Assembly (NCBI RefSeq): GCF_018128545.1
Contig: NZ_JAGSND010000009.1
Location: 62,001 to 126,000, forward strand
Reading direction: 5' to 3'
Source: Sinanaerobacter chloroacetimidivorans
Lineage (GTDB): Bacteria; Bacillota; Clostridia; Peptostreptococcales; Anaerovoracaceae
DNA length: 64,000 bases
Position 1 is the stretch's first letter. Every line of letters starts with the position of its first letter. The notes beneath the pieces were generated by a model. The model saw only the letters and a program-made list of their open reading frames with translations. It did no database searches and was not told the origin of the DNA. The translations under genes were made by a program, and so were the position numbers. Shown here piece after piece: positions 54,035 through 62,893 of this stretch.

Positions 54035-55855
54035 ATGCTTGATAAGAATCGTATCATAAATAAATTAATCTGTCTCCTGTTGGTTATTGCATTCATGGTG
54101 ACGTTTGATGCTTGCAGTACGAGTGGCGGGAATGCTGCTGATATTGTAATAACCAATGCAAATGTATATACTGTAGACTCAGAAAATACGGTAGCCGATT
54201 CTATAGCAATTAAAAACGGCAGAATCGCATATGTAGGAGATGCAGATGGTTTACATTCCTATATCGGTGAAAATACTGTCATCAAAGATCTGAAGGGCGG
54301 TACGGTATTACCCGGAATCGTTGATAATCATATGCATCCTGCCATGAGTGCAGTTACCTATCGATTTGAAATAACTCTTCAGGATGTCTTTACGGTAGAC
54401 GAATATTTGAAAAAGATTCAGGAATTCGTTGATGAAAATGATTCTTTAGAAGTTTATGTAGGCGCCGGATTTATGAGATCCTCATTTGATGCCGTAGGCC
54501 CCAGAAAAGAAAGTCTGGATAGAATCTGCAGCAATAAGCCTGTTATGATTACTTCTGCCGACGGACACTCTTTGTGGATAAATTCGAAAGCTATGGAGCT
54601 TTCCGGGATTACAAAAGATACACCAGATCCGGAAGGAGGCGTCATACAAAGAGATCCTTTCACGGGTGAACCCTCCGGTCTGCTGCAGGAGTCTGCTATG
54701 CAGCTGGTTGAAGAACTGAAACCTGCCTACACAAAAGAACAATATAAAGAGGCCATTCTTTGGCTTCAGGAATGGTTTAATCAAGCAGGTCTGACAACGG
54801 TATTCGATGCACTGATTCCTGTTGATCAAGAAGAGTATTATATGGCCTATCAAGAACTTGCGGAAGAAGGCAGGCTGACTTTGAGGGTGCGCGGTGCCTG
54901 GCATCTGACACCGGAAATGGGTAAAGATGGTTTGGAACAAGCGATTACAAAGGGGATAGAGATCTCTGAAGGTTTTCAAACCCCCTATTTTCAAGTGAAC
55001 AGCTTCAAGTTTTTTGCAGATCAGGTTTTAGAGGAACAAACGGCATATCTGTCACAGCCCTATGAAGGAAGAGAGGATGGCTGGAGAGGGATCAAGGTCT
55101 GGGATGATAAACTGATGGAAGAACTGTTTACAAGAATCGATAAGGAGGGCTTCCAAATTCATGTTCATCAAATCGGTGATGCCTCTGCTGCATATACCCT
55201 TGATGCCTTGGAAAAAGTTGTGGCAGCAAACGGGAAACGTGATTCCAGACATACCTTTGCACATGTGCAGTTTGTAAATGAGGAAGACCAGAAACGAATG
55301 GCGGACTTAGGTATGACGGCCGTGATTGCTCCCTATTGGATGGCTATGGATGATTATTATTGGAACTTGTATGTCCCTTATGTGGGAAGAGAACGGGCAG
55401 ACAGGATGTACCCTGCAAAAAGTCTTATAGAAAAGGGAATGAATGTAACGACGCACAGCGACTTCTTTGTGACGGAACCAGATTTAGGATGGCTGTTCTA
55501 TGGAGCGATAACCCGAACAATCCCGGACAAAATTTTTCAGAACTGGTATGAAGGGATGAATCTGACCAGGACAGCAGATCCAAATAGTCCTGTAAAAGAT
55601 GGGATGATCGGACCGTTAAAAACCGCGGATGAAAGATTGACCTTGGAGGAGATTGTAAAAGCTGCCACTTATAACGGCGCCTATGCCAACTTTATGGAAA
55701 ATGAAATAGGCAGTATAGAAGAAGGAAAAAAGGCAGATTTAGTTTTGTTTTCGGAGAATTTATTTGCTCTTGACACAGAGGAGATCGCTGATATTGCACC
55801 TATGATGACCTTATTTGATGGAAAGATTGTCCATGGAGAAGAAATAAATCCATAG
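54035..55855 (+). CDS. Surface-anchored metal-dependent amidohydrolase (YtcJ-like lipoprotein)
   Basis: 606 residues. Lipoprotein signal peptide with the lipobox ending FDAC at about residue 27. An Amidohydro_3 fold then follows: VITNANVYTVDSENT, the metal ligands in VLPGIVDNHMHP, SADGHSLWINSKAMELSG, QIHVHQIGDASAAYTLDAL, ASPYWMAMDD-like AVIAPYWMAMDD, and MNVTTHSDFFV. This is the YtcJ/exoenzyme-regulatory type that usually hydrolyses N-substituted amides. ATG follows AAGGAGGA. Third gene of the riboswitch unit: an extracytoplasmic hydrolase releasing the imported substrate is a plausible role (inference). Confidence 0.88.
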   Translation: MLDKNRIINKLICLLLVIAFMVTFDACSTSGGNAADIVITNANVYTVDSENTVADSIAIKNGRIAYVGDADGLHSYIGENTVIKDLKGGTVLPGIVDNHMHPAMSAVTYRFEITLQDVFTVDEYLKKIQEFVDENDSLEVYVGAGFMRSSFDAVGPRKESLDRICSNKPVMITSADGHSLWINSKAMELSGITKDTPDPEGGVIQRDPFTGEPSGLLQESAMQLVEELKPAYTKEQYKEAILWLQEWFNQAGLTTVFDALIPVDQEEYYMAYQELAEEGRLTLRVRGAWHLTPEMGKDGLEQAITKGIEISEGFQTPYFQVNSFKFFADQVLEEQTAYLSQPYEGREDGWRGIKVWDDKLMEELFTRIDKEGFQIHVHQIGDASAAYTLDALEKVVAANGKRDSRHTFAHVQFVNEEDQKRMADLGMTAVIAPYWMAMDDYYWNLYVPYVGRERADRMYPAKSLIEKGMNVTTHSDFFVTEPDLGWLFYGAITRTIPDKIFQNWYEGMNLTRTADPNSPVKDGMIGPLKTADERLTLEEIVKAATYNGAYANFMENEIGSIEEGKKADLVLFSENLFALDTEEIADIAPMMTLFDGKIVHGEEINP

Positions 55856-55903
55856 TAAGCTTTGAAACAATCCGATTTCCCAATAGAATTACAATATAAA
55901 AAG

Positions 55904-55959
55904 CCTGACAGTGATCTTGATCAGATTATAATTGATCGGATTGCCTGCCAGGTTTTTTT
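55904..55959 (+). terminator. Terminator of the riboswitch operon
   Basis: CCTG-A-CAG ... ATC ... GATC (from 55904) pairs with GATC ... GAT ... CTG-C-CAGG (to 55952) with internal loops, followed by seven Ts (55953-55959). Confidence 0.75.
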
Positions 55960-55963
55960 ACGA

Positions 55964-55999
55964 TTTACATATAAAATTATATATGGTAATATATGTAAA
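55964..55999. promoter_or_regulatory. Perfect 10-bp inverted repeat before the MinD-like gene
   Basis: TTTACATATA (55964-55973) and TATATGTAAA (55990-55999) are exact complements, separated by 16 bases of AT-rich sequence, ending just before the AAGGAGG ribosome site. This looks like an operator overlapping the promoter. Confidence 0.6.
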
Positions 56000-56014
56000 A
56001 AAGGAGGAGCGGAT

Positions 56015-56833
56015 ATGGCAGATCAATTACATTTGATAACAGAGGATCTTGATCATGGAAATCAGCGTATGAACAGAGTCCTTTCCAGAGAAGGAGAACG
56101 AAGAGAAACGGCAACGCCGCTGGATAAAATCAAAGTTGGAATCGTCGGTATTTCTCATGGTGCGGGAGTTAGTTTCCTGACTGCCTGCCTCGCAAAATAT
56201 CTTGCAAACACCAGAGAGTTTCATCCTGCGGTAGTAGAACTGGGAAACGGCTGTATATTTGATTCCGCCGGAATGGACAAGCGTTTTGCAGGACGGGAAT
56301 ATTTTTATTTTTTCAAGGCACTAAGGGAAGGAAGAAGTATTCGAGGAAAAAGGAATATGGAGGAAGGGATCAACTGGGTTTTGAAATCTCCGGCTGAAAT
56401 GGACATCACACTGGATACGGATCAAAAGCTCCGCTTGATCAATCAGGCATCGGGGAATCTGATTCTCTGCGATTGTTCCCAATATGAAAAAGGAAATCAA
56501 CGGCTCCTTTCCCATATGGATCAGATTATTGCGGTAATCGATCCCCTTCCGTCCAGAATGCTCGAAGGCTATCACCGGCTTTGCGAGCTTAAGTCAGTCG
56601 AATCTCGCTGCCAAAATGTGATCTACATCATAAACAAATATAACCGGGGAATCAACCGCCGTGAAATGATGGATTTTTTGAGATTGCGAAGGCCTATTTT
56701 CCTGCCGATGGTAGCCGCTGAGAATATTTATACGGCTGAGTATATCTGCAAAATCCCGTATAGCATTCAGGAGGTCAGAAATCAGCTTCATGAACCTATG
56801 AAAGAGATTGCGGAAAGTATAAAATTATATTAA
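56015..56833 (+). CDS. ParA/MinD-like protein lacking the Walker A lysine
   Basis: 272 residues. ATG 56015 behind AAGGAGG; an in-frame TTG at 55862 lies before the terminator and is rejected. KVGIVGISHGAGVSFLTACLAKYLA (residues about 43-67) is in the place of the deviant Walker A motif but reads GISHGAGVS, without the GKGGxGKT lysines. VVELGNGCIF and NLILCDCSQYEKGN are in the positions of Walker A'/B. A pseudo-ATPase or degenerate nucleotide-binding protein is likely. Upstream of ftsEX, so a cell-division link is possible (inference). Confidence 0.7.
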   Translation: MADQLHLITEDLDHGNQRMNRVLSREGERRETATPLDKIKVGIVGISHGAGVSFLTACLAKYLANTREFHPAVVELGNGCIFDSAGMDKRFAGREYFYFFKALREGRSIRGKRNMEEGINWVLKSPAEMDITLDTDQKLRLINQASGNLILCDCSQYEKGNQRLLSHMDQIIAVIDPLPSRMLEGYHRLCELKSVESRCQNVIYIINKYNRGINRREMMDFLRLRRPIFLPMVAAENIYTAEYICKIPYSIQEVRNQLHEPMKEIAESIKLY

Positions 56834-56911
56834 TTTATGATAAAACCAGTTGGCTCTTTGTCAAATTTTGTAATCCAAAAAATGTAATGAACTTGTAATG
56901 TATTTAGGTGT

Positions 56912-56939
56912 TTCATAATAAATTGTTTTGTATTATAAT
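56912..56939 (+). promoter_or_regulatory. Candidate promoter of ftsEX
   Basis: TTCATA (56912-56917), 16 bases, TATAAT (56934-56939), about 70 bases before the ftsE start. Confidence 0.6.
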
Positions 56940-57011
56940 ATTTTGTAGAAAGGCTAACCTGAGAAATTGTAAGAATTTGAATATATTTGACAGAGGAAAG
57001 GGCCCCTGGTT

Positions 57012-57749
57012 ATGATTGCATTTAATAACGTAACAAAGTCATATGGTACCAACATCGGCATACAGGATGTGACGGTTCAGATCGATAAAGGTGACTTTGT
57101 TTTTCTAGTTGGACCAAGCGGTGCTGGCAAGTCTACCTTTATCCGGCTGATTTTAAAGGAAATAGAAGCAGATAAAGGCAGCATTAAGCTCAATGGGATG
57201 GAGATTACCAATCTCCCCAACCGGTTTATCCCGAAGCTGAGACGAAATACAGGCATCGTTTTTCAGGATTTCAGACTTCTCCCCAAGAAAACCGTTTATG
57301 AGAACGTGGCATTTGCCATGGAGATTATACATACTACACCGCGTACCATCAGAAGGCAGGTACCGCAGGTTTTAAGTCTGGTTGGCATCAGCTCCAAGGC
57401 GGGAAAATATCCGCATGAATTGTCTGCCGGAGAACAGCAGAGAGTGGCCATTGCCAGAGCCATTGTCAACAATCCTACTGTTTTAATAGCGGACGAGCCT
57501 ACCGGAAATCTGGACCCGGATACGGCATGGGAAATTATGAAGCTTTTAGAACAGATCAATATTCGAGGGACAACCATACTGATGGTGACCCATGCAAAGG
57601 ATATCGTAGATAAAATGGAAAAACGCGTTATCGCCATTGACAAAGGACGTATTGTCAGAGACGATGCCAGCGGCAGTTATGGTGCATATGAGGACGAGAG
57701 AACTCCCTGTGTGCGTGCGGGAGGTGTGTTCGACAGTCATGTTAAATAG
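57012..57749 (+). CDS. ftsE: Cell division ATP-binding protein FtsE
   Basis: 245 residues: an ABC ATPase with Walker A GPSGAGKST (34-42), Q-loop VFQDFRLLPKKTVYENVAFAM typical of FtsE, signature LSAGEQQRVAIARA, Walker B VLIADEPTGNLDP and H-loop ILMVTHAKDIVD. A C-terminal tail of about 17 residues beyond the usual FtsE length (DDASGSYGAYEDERTPCV) is present. With FtsX it transmits ATP hydrolysis to a periplasmic/wall hydrolase. FtsX overlaps by 11 bp. Confidence 0.96.
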   Translation: MIAFNNVTKSYGTNIGIQDVTVQIDKGDFVFLVGPSGAGKSTFIRLILKEIEADKGSIKLNGMEITNLPNRFIPKLRRNTGIVFQDFRLLPKKTVYENVAFAMEIIHTTPRTIRRQVPQVLSLVGISSKAGKYPHELSAGEQQRVAIARAIVNNPTVLIADEPTGNLDPDTAWEIMKLLEQINIRGTTILMVTHAKDIVDKMEKRVIAIDKGRIVRDDASGSYGAYEDERTPCVRAGGVFDSHVK

Positions 57750-58632
57750 TATCGGTTGTGCCATCAAACAGGCATTCAAACAGGTTTTCAGAAACCGTAC
57801 AATGACCATGGCATCCATGTTTTCCATTACTGCCATGTTGCTGATTTTAGGATTATTCTTTATTCTTGTTGTCAATATCAATATGGTTTCCGAAACCGCC
57901 AAAAAGCAATTTGATACCATTCAGGTCTATCTGCTGGACGAGACGTCCTATGAGGATGCGGTAGTGATGATGGAAAACTTGAATCAAATGTCCGGGGTAG
58001 GTGAGACGACCTATTTGACAGATGTGCAGGCCATGGCAGAATGGAAAGCCAAATGGGGTGATAATGCTTATCTCCTTGACGGACTCGAAAACAACCCGCT
58101 TCCCAATTCCATACTCATTAAAGTAACGGAGCTTGAGGCTGCGGATGCGGTGGTAGCGAAGGTAAAGACCTTTGACGGAATAGAGGATATCAAATATTAC
58201 AAAAGTACGGTAGACCAGTTAATGAAGGTTACAAACTTCGTTCAAATCGGAGCTTTAATCGTAATTGTCTTCCTTGTCATCGTTTCTGTGGTTGTAGTTT
58301 CCAATACTATTAAACTTACGGTACTGGCAAGAGAGAGAGAAATCAGTATTATGAAGTATGTGGGTGCTACCAACTGGTTTATCCGCGGACCTTTCCTGAT
58401 CGAAGGAATCCTGATTGGAATCCTTTCGGCTCTGGTTTCCGCCGGTTTGGTCAGTTTGGTCTATTATAAGATCACAGAGCTGATTGGACAGGAAGTATTC
58501 GTTATGCTTTCTACCAATATGGTGCCGGGTCTGTTCCTGGTCTATAACCTGGTCTGGATTTTTGTAGCCTTGGGTGTAAGCATCGGTGCCTGCGGAAGTA
58601 TCGTTTCCATGAGAAGATTTTTAGATACCTAA
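57739..58632 (+). CDS. ftsX: Cell division permease FtsX
   Basis: 297 residues: cytosolic N-terminus, TM1 (about 24-46), an extracytoplasmic loop (about 47-165, LLDETSYEDAVVMMENLNQ), then three more TMs near 170-195, 220-245 and 265-290, with REREISIMKYVGATNWFIRGPF as the FtsX signature. ATG 57739 is taken from family length; GGGAGGTG lies 12 bases upstream. Overlaps ftsE by 11 bp. An EnvC-like hydrolase activator follows, completing the FtsEX-PcsB-type module. Confidence 0.95.
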   Translation: MLNSIGCAIKQAFKQVFRNRTMTMASMFSITAMLLILGLFFILVVNINMVSETAKKQFDTIQVYLLDETSYEDAVVMMENLNQMSGVGETTYLTDVQAMAEWKAKWGDNAYLLDGLENNPLPNSILIKVTELEAADAVVAKVKTFDGIEDIKYYKSTVDQLMKVTNFVQIGALIVIVFLVIVSVVVVSNTIKLTVLAREREISIMKYVGATNWFIRGPFLIEGILIGILSALVSAGLVSLVYYKITELIGQEVFVMLSTNMVPGLFLVYNLVWIFVALGVSIGACGSIVSMRRFLDT

Positions 58633-58694
58633 ACGAATTTTATTGGACAAGACATAAGATGTAGCAGGGGATAAGATAAAAGGGGGAATACATA

Positions 58695-59810
58695 GTGAAA
58701 AAATTGGTCTCTTATGCGCTAACATTTGTATTAATTGCCTCGGTCATTACCTTGGGAGCGGCCTATGCCGGTAATGAGGAGCAACAGCTAAATGACCTCA
58801 ACAGTCAGATCAGTCAGACCAAGAAGGAACTGAACGAAGGAAAGAAAAAGGAAAAACAGTTAAGCAATCAGATTAAACAATTGGAAGCACAGATCAGTGC
58901 GGCGGAAAAAGAAATTCAAAGCATTCAGGGAGATATCAGCAAAACCGAGCAAAGTATCGCAACGGTAAGACAAAATCTTGCAACTGTGGAACAGGAAATG
59001 AAAGAACAAAATGACAGCCTGGAAAAACGTCTTCGTGCCATGTATAAAAATGGTGATGTGGGCTTGGTTGAAATTTTGCTGGGTTCTGAAGATATTACAG
59101 ATTTTATGACCAACATGGACATGGTTCAAAAAATCTTTGACAATGATGTGGAAATCTTGAAGGTGATGGAGGAACAGCATCAAAAAATTGAAACTCAGAA
59201 AAAAGAACTAGAGACATTGCAAGCCAAACTGGTTCTGGAGAAACAACAGGAAGCAGATAAACAAGACAACCTTCAGGCCAACAGAGGAGAAGTTGCAAAC
59301 CTTAAAGCTCAGGTTTCAGCAGATAACCAGGAAATAGCAAAAGAACTTGATCAATTAAATGCGGAAGCCGACAGGCTGATTGCGGAAATCAGAAAATTGC
59401 AGAGCGATGCTGCCTATGTAGGCGGAAAATTGGCTTGGCCGGCTCCGGGTGTTACAAGAATCACATCGGAATTCGGATATCGTATCCATCCGATTCTTAA
59501 GGTCAAGAAGTTACATACAGGTATGGATTTTGGTGCGCCTTCAGGAACAAAGATTGTAGCCGCCAATGACGGAACGGTAATCAAGGCAGGCTGGAACAAC
59601 AGCTATGGATATATGGTTATGATCGACCATGGAGGTGGGATTGTAACGCTGTATGCACATAACAGCAGCCTTGTGGTAAAAACCGGCGATGTGGTTTCAA
59701 GAGGCCAATTGATCTCCTATTCCGGCAGTACGGGAATGTCCACCGGACCGCACCTTCATTTTGAGGTACGTGTGAACGGAGAATATCAGAATCCAAGGAA
59801 CTGGTTATAG
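58695..59810 (+). CDS. EnvC/PcsB-like M23 peptidase activator with coiled coil
   Basis: 371 residues, GTG start behind AGGGGGA. Signal peptide (cleavage near AYA-GNE, residue 24), long coiled coil (about 28-225), then a LytM/M23 domain (about 245-371). Its zinc motifs are HTGMDFGAPSG and TGPHLHFEV, with both His and Asp present, so it is probably catalytically active. The coiled coil is the part that docks FtsX in PcsB/EnvC. The context ftsE-ftsX-M23 supports a septal peptidoglycan hydrolase. Confidence 0.93.
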   Translation: MKKLVSYALTFVLIASVITLGAAYAGNEEQQLNDLNSQISQTKKELNEGKKKEKQLSNQIKQLEAQISAAEKEIQSIQGDISKTEQSIATVRQNLATVEQEMKEQNDSLEKRLRAMYKNGDVGLVEILLGSEDITDFMTNMDMVQKIFDNDVEILKVMEEQHQKIETQKKELETLQAKLVLEKQQEADKQDNLQANRGEVANLKAQVSADNQEIAKELDQLNAEADRLIAEIRKLQSDAAYVGGKLAWPAPGVTRITSEFGYRIHPILKVKKLHTGMDFGAPSGTKIVAANDGTVIKAGWNNSYGYMVMIDHGGGIVTLYAHNSSLVVKTGDVVSRGQLISYSGSTGMSTGPHLHFEVRVNGEYQNPRNWL

Positions 59811-59811
59811 C

Positions 59812-61458
59812 ATGAACATCATACATCCAACGATTCGAGAGATTTTAAAAAGCAGAGGGATATCGGAGGAATCCGATATCCTGGAATTTATATCGGAGAA
59901 ACCGAAGCGTACTTATGATCCATTCTTGCTGAAAAATATGGAAGCGGGAGTGGATTTGCTGTTATCTTCAATTGAACAGAATAAAAAGATTTGCATCTAC
60001 GGAGACTACGATGCAGACGGCGTAACTTCCATTAGTCTGATGTTGCAAATACTGGCACATCTTACAAACAATGTCTCTTACTATATCCCTTCCAGATTTG
60101 ATGAGGGATATGGATTGAATAAAGAAGCCATTGAACTGATCAAAGCGGATGGTTCACAGCTGATCCTTACCGTTGACTGCGGCAGCGTTTCCTATGAAGA
60201 AGTGGAATACGGCAAGAATATTGGAATGGAATTTATTGTGACGGACCATCATAATATTAATGAGAAATCAGCAGACTGCATTCTAATCAATCCGAAGCAG
60301 ACAGACTGCACCTATCCGTTCAAGCATTTGTCCGGCTGTGGTGTAGCATTCAAGGTGGCGCAGGCCATACAGCGAAAAGCCGGACTGCCGAAATCGGTTT
60401 TGACGGAATTATTGGATCTTGTGGCAATTGCAACGATCGGCGATATTGTTCCGCTTATAGATGAGAATAGAACACTGACCAAATACGGACTGGAAATCAT
60501 CAACAGTAAAAAGAGGCCGGGATTGCATTGCCTCATAGAAGGGACCGGTTTAGTACCTGGGAAGATTAAATCTGAAAATATCGCATATATTATAGTACCG
60601 CACCTCAATGCAGCAGGACGAATGCTGGATGCAAAAGTTGGGGTTACTCTGCTGACATCAAAAGATCAACAGGAATTTTCCTCTGCGGCTGCGCTTCTGA
60701 TGGAAAACAACAGGGAAAGAAAAAGAATTCAGGAAGAATCCTTTTGTGCTTGCAGTGAGATGGTAAAATCGGCACATAAAGTAGATTCCTTTCTTCTTAT
60801 CGATGCCAAGGAGATCCATGAAGGAATTGCCGGAATTGTGGCAGGGAAACTAAAAGATGAGTACGGCAGACCGGTTATTATCGTAACTCCCTCCGGAGGG
60901 GAAGGCTTCTTGAAAGGTACCGGAAGAAGCATACCTGGAATCAATCTTTATGATATGCTGAAAAAATACGAAGATCTCTTTTTAAAATTTGGCGGACATT
61001 CAGGAGCCTGCGGATTTCTAATGAAAGCAGATTTTCTTGAAAAATTGAGAAACTCCCTTATCGAGGAAACCGAGGAGTTATACAGAAGCAGGCCGGATCT
61101 GTTTCAGCAGGAAACGGTTATCGATGCCATTCTCAGGCAGGAAGATCTGGATATTGCATTCGCCATGGAAATAGAGAAGCTGGCGCCCTTTGGCTGTCAG
61201 AATGAGAAGCCTGTTTTTCTGCTGGAATCCATTTACCCCTCGGAAATCAATTATATGGGGGATAATAAGCAGCATGTAAGATTTGCAGGATCTGAAGGTA
61301 AAAGCAATGGTTTTTCCTGCATCCTTTTTCAAAAAGCCCAGGATTACAGCGAGCTTCTTCAAAAAGGTGTTGCTCTGAATCTTTCGGGCTATCCTGACAT
61401 CAATCATTGGAACGGCAACTCGAAAATTCAATTTGTATTAAAGGGTATCACATGTTAA
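59812..61458 (+). CDS. recJ: Single-stranded-DNA-specific exonuclease RecJ
   Basis: 548 residues with the DHH superfamily motifs GDYDADGVTSISLM (motif I), TVDCGS (II), TDHHNINE (III) and the DHHA1 region with HLNAAGRMLDAKVG and GGHSGACGF. It degrades single-stranded DNA 5' to 3' in recombination and mismatch repair. It is near the shorter end of bacterial RecJ and lacks the extended C-terminus of Bacillus RecJ. Starts 2 bases after the M23 stop, so it is cotranscribed. Confidence 0.94.
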   Translation: MNIIHPTIREILKSRGISEESDILEFISEKPKRTYDPFLLKNMEAGVDLLLSSIEQNKKICIYGDYDADGVTSISLMLQILAHLTNNVSYYIPSRFDEGYGLNKEAIELIKADGSQLILTVDCGSVSYEEVEYGKNIGMEFIVTDHHNINEKSADCILINPKQTDCTYPFKHLSGCGVAFKVAQAIQRKAGLPKSVLTELLDLVAIATIGDIVPLIDENRTLTKYGLEIINSKKRPGLHCLIEGTGLVPGKIKSENIAYIIVPHLNAAGRMLDAKVGVTLLTSKDQQEFSSAAALLMENNRERKRIQEESFCACSEMVKSAHKVDSFLLIDAKEIHEGIAGIVAGKLKDEYGRPVIIVTPSGGEGFLKGTGRSIPGINLYDMLKKYEDLFLKFGGHSGACGFLMKADFLEKLRNSLIEETEELYRSRPDLFQQETVIDAILRQEDLDIAFAMEIEKLAPFGCQNEKPVFLLESIYPSEINYMGDNKQHVRFAGSEGKSNGFSCILFQKAQDYSELLQKGVALNLSGYPDINHWNGNSKIQFVLKGITC

Positions 61459-61475
61459 AATAGCTCTTAACGGTA

Positions 61476-61506
61476 GAATTCCAGCCCAGCTAAGGCTGGG
61501 GAATTC
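61476..61506. other. Hairpin in the recJ-ctpA gap
   Basis: GAATTCCAGCC (61476-61486) folds with GGCT(GG)GGAATTC (61494-61506) around CAGCTAA. There is no adjacent U-run; TTTTCTT occurs only 20 bases further, so terminator use is doubtful. Confidence 0.6.
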
Positions 61507-61538
61507 CCGTATGGCACCTACCAGACATTTTCTTAAAA

Positions 61539-61576
61539 AATGAGGTTAAGTGCCGAAAATGAGGTTAGGTGCCGAA
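61539..61576. repeat. Two tandem 19-bp repeats before ctpA
   Basis: AATGAGGTTAAGTGCCGAA (61539-61557) and AATGAGGTTAGGTGCCGAA (61558-61576) are adjacent and differ at one base. TAGGTGCC in the second copy is the exact complement of GGCACCTA at 61513-61520, so a stem can form across the leader. Confidence 0.85.
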
Positions 61577-61591
61577 GTGGAGGACGATCCT

Positions 61592-62770
61592 ATGTTTATA
61601 AAAAAACGAAATTTTCTCTTTGTTGTTTTCTTATCCGTGTTAATCGGCGCATTGGTGTCAGGCGGAGCAATTTACTTTATTGGCTTGTCTTCAGGCGGTT
61701 ATACGGCAATCACCAATTCAGAATATGAAAACTATAAAAAAACCAATGAAAAATATGCGAAATTAGTGGAACTGGAAGCCTATATTAAGAAAAACTATTA
61801 TATACCCGTAGATGAAGATAAGCTTGAGCAGGGTATGTATAAAGGTCTTTTCTGGGGGCTTGGGGATCCCTATTCTGCTTATCTTACCAAAAAAGAATAC
61901 GAAGAGATTATGATTTCCACCTCCGGTGAATATCAGGGCATAGGTGTTACCATTGCTCCCGATGAGGAAGGATATATCAATGTAGTATCTCCTATTGATG
62001 ATTCTCCTGCCGAAAAGGCAGGAATCAAATCCGGTGACAAGATTACGGCAGTAGGCGGAGAGAGTTTTAGCGGCAGCAATATTGACGCAGCTGTAGCCGC
62101 TATGAGAGGCAAACCCGGATCCAAGGTAGCCCTTACCATCGTACGTAATGGTAAGGTTCTGGAATTTGAAATAACCAGGGCGAATATCGTTATGCAGTCT
62201 GTAAAATCAGAGGTGCTGGAAGGAAATATCGGCTATATCCGAATTAGCTCCTTCGAGGAAAAAACAGCGGAGGATTTTAAACAGCATCTTAGAAATTTGG
62301 AACTGAAAGGCGTTTCCGGCCTTGTTCTGGACTTGAGAGACAATGGCGGCGGCTTGGTTGAGGTCAGTGTCGAAGTAGCAGATATGCTTCTGGACGAAGG
62401 AATCGTAACCTATACAGAAGACCGCCAGGGTGAAAAGCGTTATTATAAATCAAAAGCCGGTGCGACGAAGCTTCCTTATGTTGTTCTTGTTAATGGCGGC
62501 ACGGCCAGTGCATCGGAAATCATTACAGGCGCTATCAAAGATCATAAGGGTGGTAAAATTGTAGGAACCACCACCTATGGAAAAGGGATCATTCAAAGTG
62601 TCGAAGAGCTGCCTAACGGTGATGCCATTAAGCTCACCATCATGCAGTATTTCTCTCCAGACGGAAACGTCATACATGGTATAGGAGTTGAACCGGATAT
62701 CGTTGTGGAAGCATTACCTGATGATAAGACCGACAAACAGTTGGAGAAGGCATTAGAGCTTTTAAAATAG
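61592..62770 (+). CDS. ctpA: CtpA-type S41 carboxyl-terminal processing protease
   Basis: 392 residues: N-terminal transmembrane helix (about 8-30), PDZ domain (about 100-190; GEYQGIGVTIAPDEEGYINVV ... SPAEKAGIKSGDKITAVGG), and the S41 core with the catalytic Ser in NGGTASASEIITGA and Lys in GTTTYGKGIIQS. ATG 61592 is chosen: GGAGG at 61579-61583 is 8 bases upstream. Earlier in-frame ATG 61559 and GTG 61550 lie within the tandem repeats without a ribosome site. It cleaves membrane or exported protein C-termini. Confidence 0.94.
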   Translation: MFIKKRNFLFVVFLSVLIGALVSGGAIYFIGLSSGGYTAITNSEYENYKKTNEKYAKLVELEAYIKKNYYIPVDEDKLEQGMYKGLFWGLGDPYSAYLTKKEYEEIMISTSGEYQGIGVTIAPDEEGYINVVSPIDDSPAEKAGIKSGDKITAVGGESFSGSNIDAAVAAMRGKPGSKVALTIVRNGKVLEFEITRANIVMQSVKSEVLEGNIGYIRISSFEEKTAEDFKQHLRNLELKGVSGLVLDLRDNGGGLVEVSVEVADMLLDEGIVTYTEDRQGEKRYYKSKAGATKLPYVVLVNGGTASASEIITGAIKDHKGGKIVGTTTYGKGIIQSVEELPNGDAIKLTIMQYFSPDGNVIHGIGVEPDIVVEALPDDKTDKQLEKALELLK

Positions 62771-62834
62771 GATGGATGTCTGATTTGATCTAAGATGGAA
62801 ATGAAAATAGAACAAAAGTTTACAAGAGACCTTA

Positions 62835-62864
62835 AAGGCCCGTAAGAGCAAACTTACGGGCCTT
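62835..62864. terminator. Terminator between ctpA and the convergent M20 gene
   Basis: AAGGCCCGTAAG (62835-62846), loop AGCAAA, CTTACGGGCCTT (62853-62864) is a perfect 12-bp stem followed by CCTTATGATTTTTT. It likely serves both convergent genes, although the left-side T-run is poor. Confidence 0.88.
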
Positions 62865-62893
62865 CCTTATGATTTTTTACCATTTATCACCAG

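Noticed and set aside
61539-61576. CRISPR-like repeat
   Set aside because: There are only two adjacent copies with no spacer. No CRISPR array or cas gene was seen in the window.
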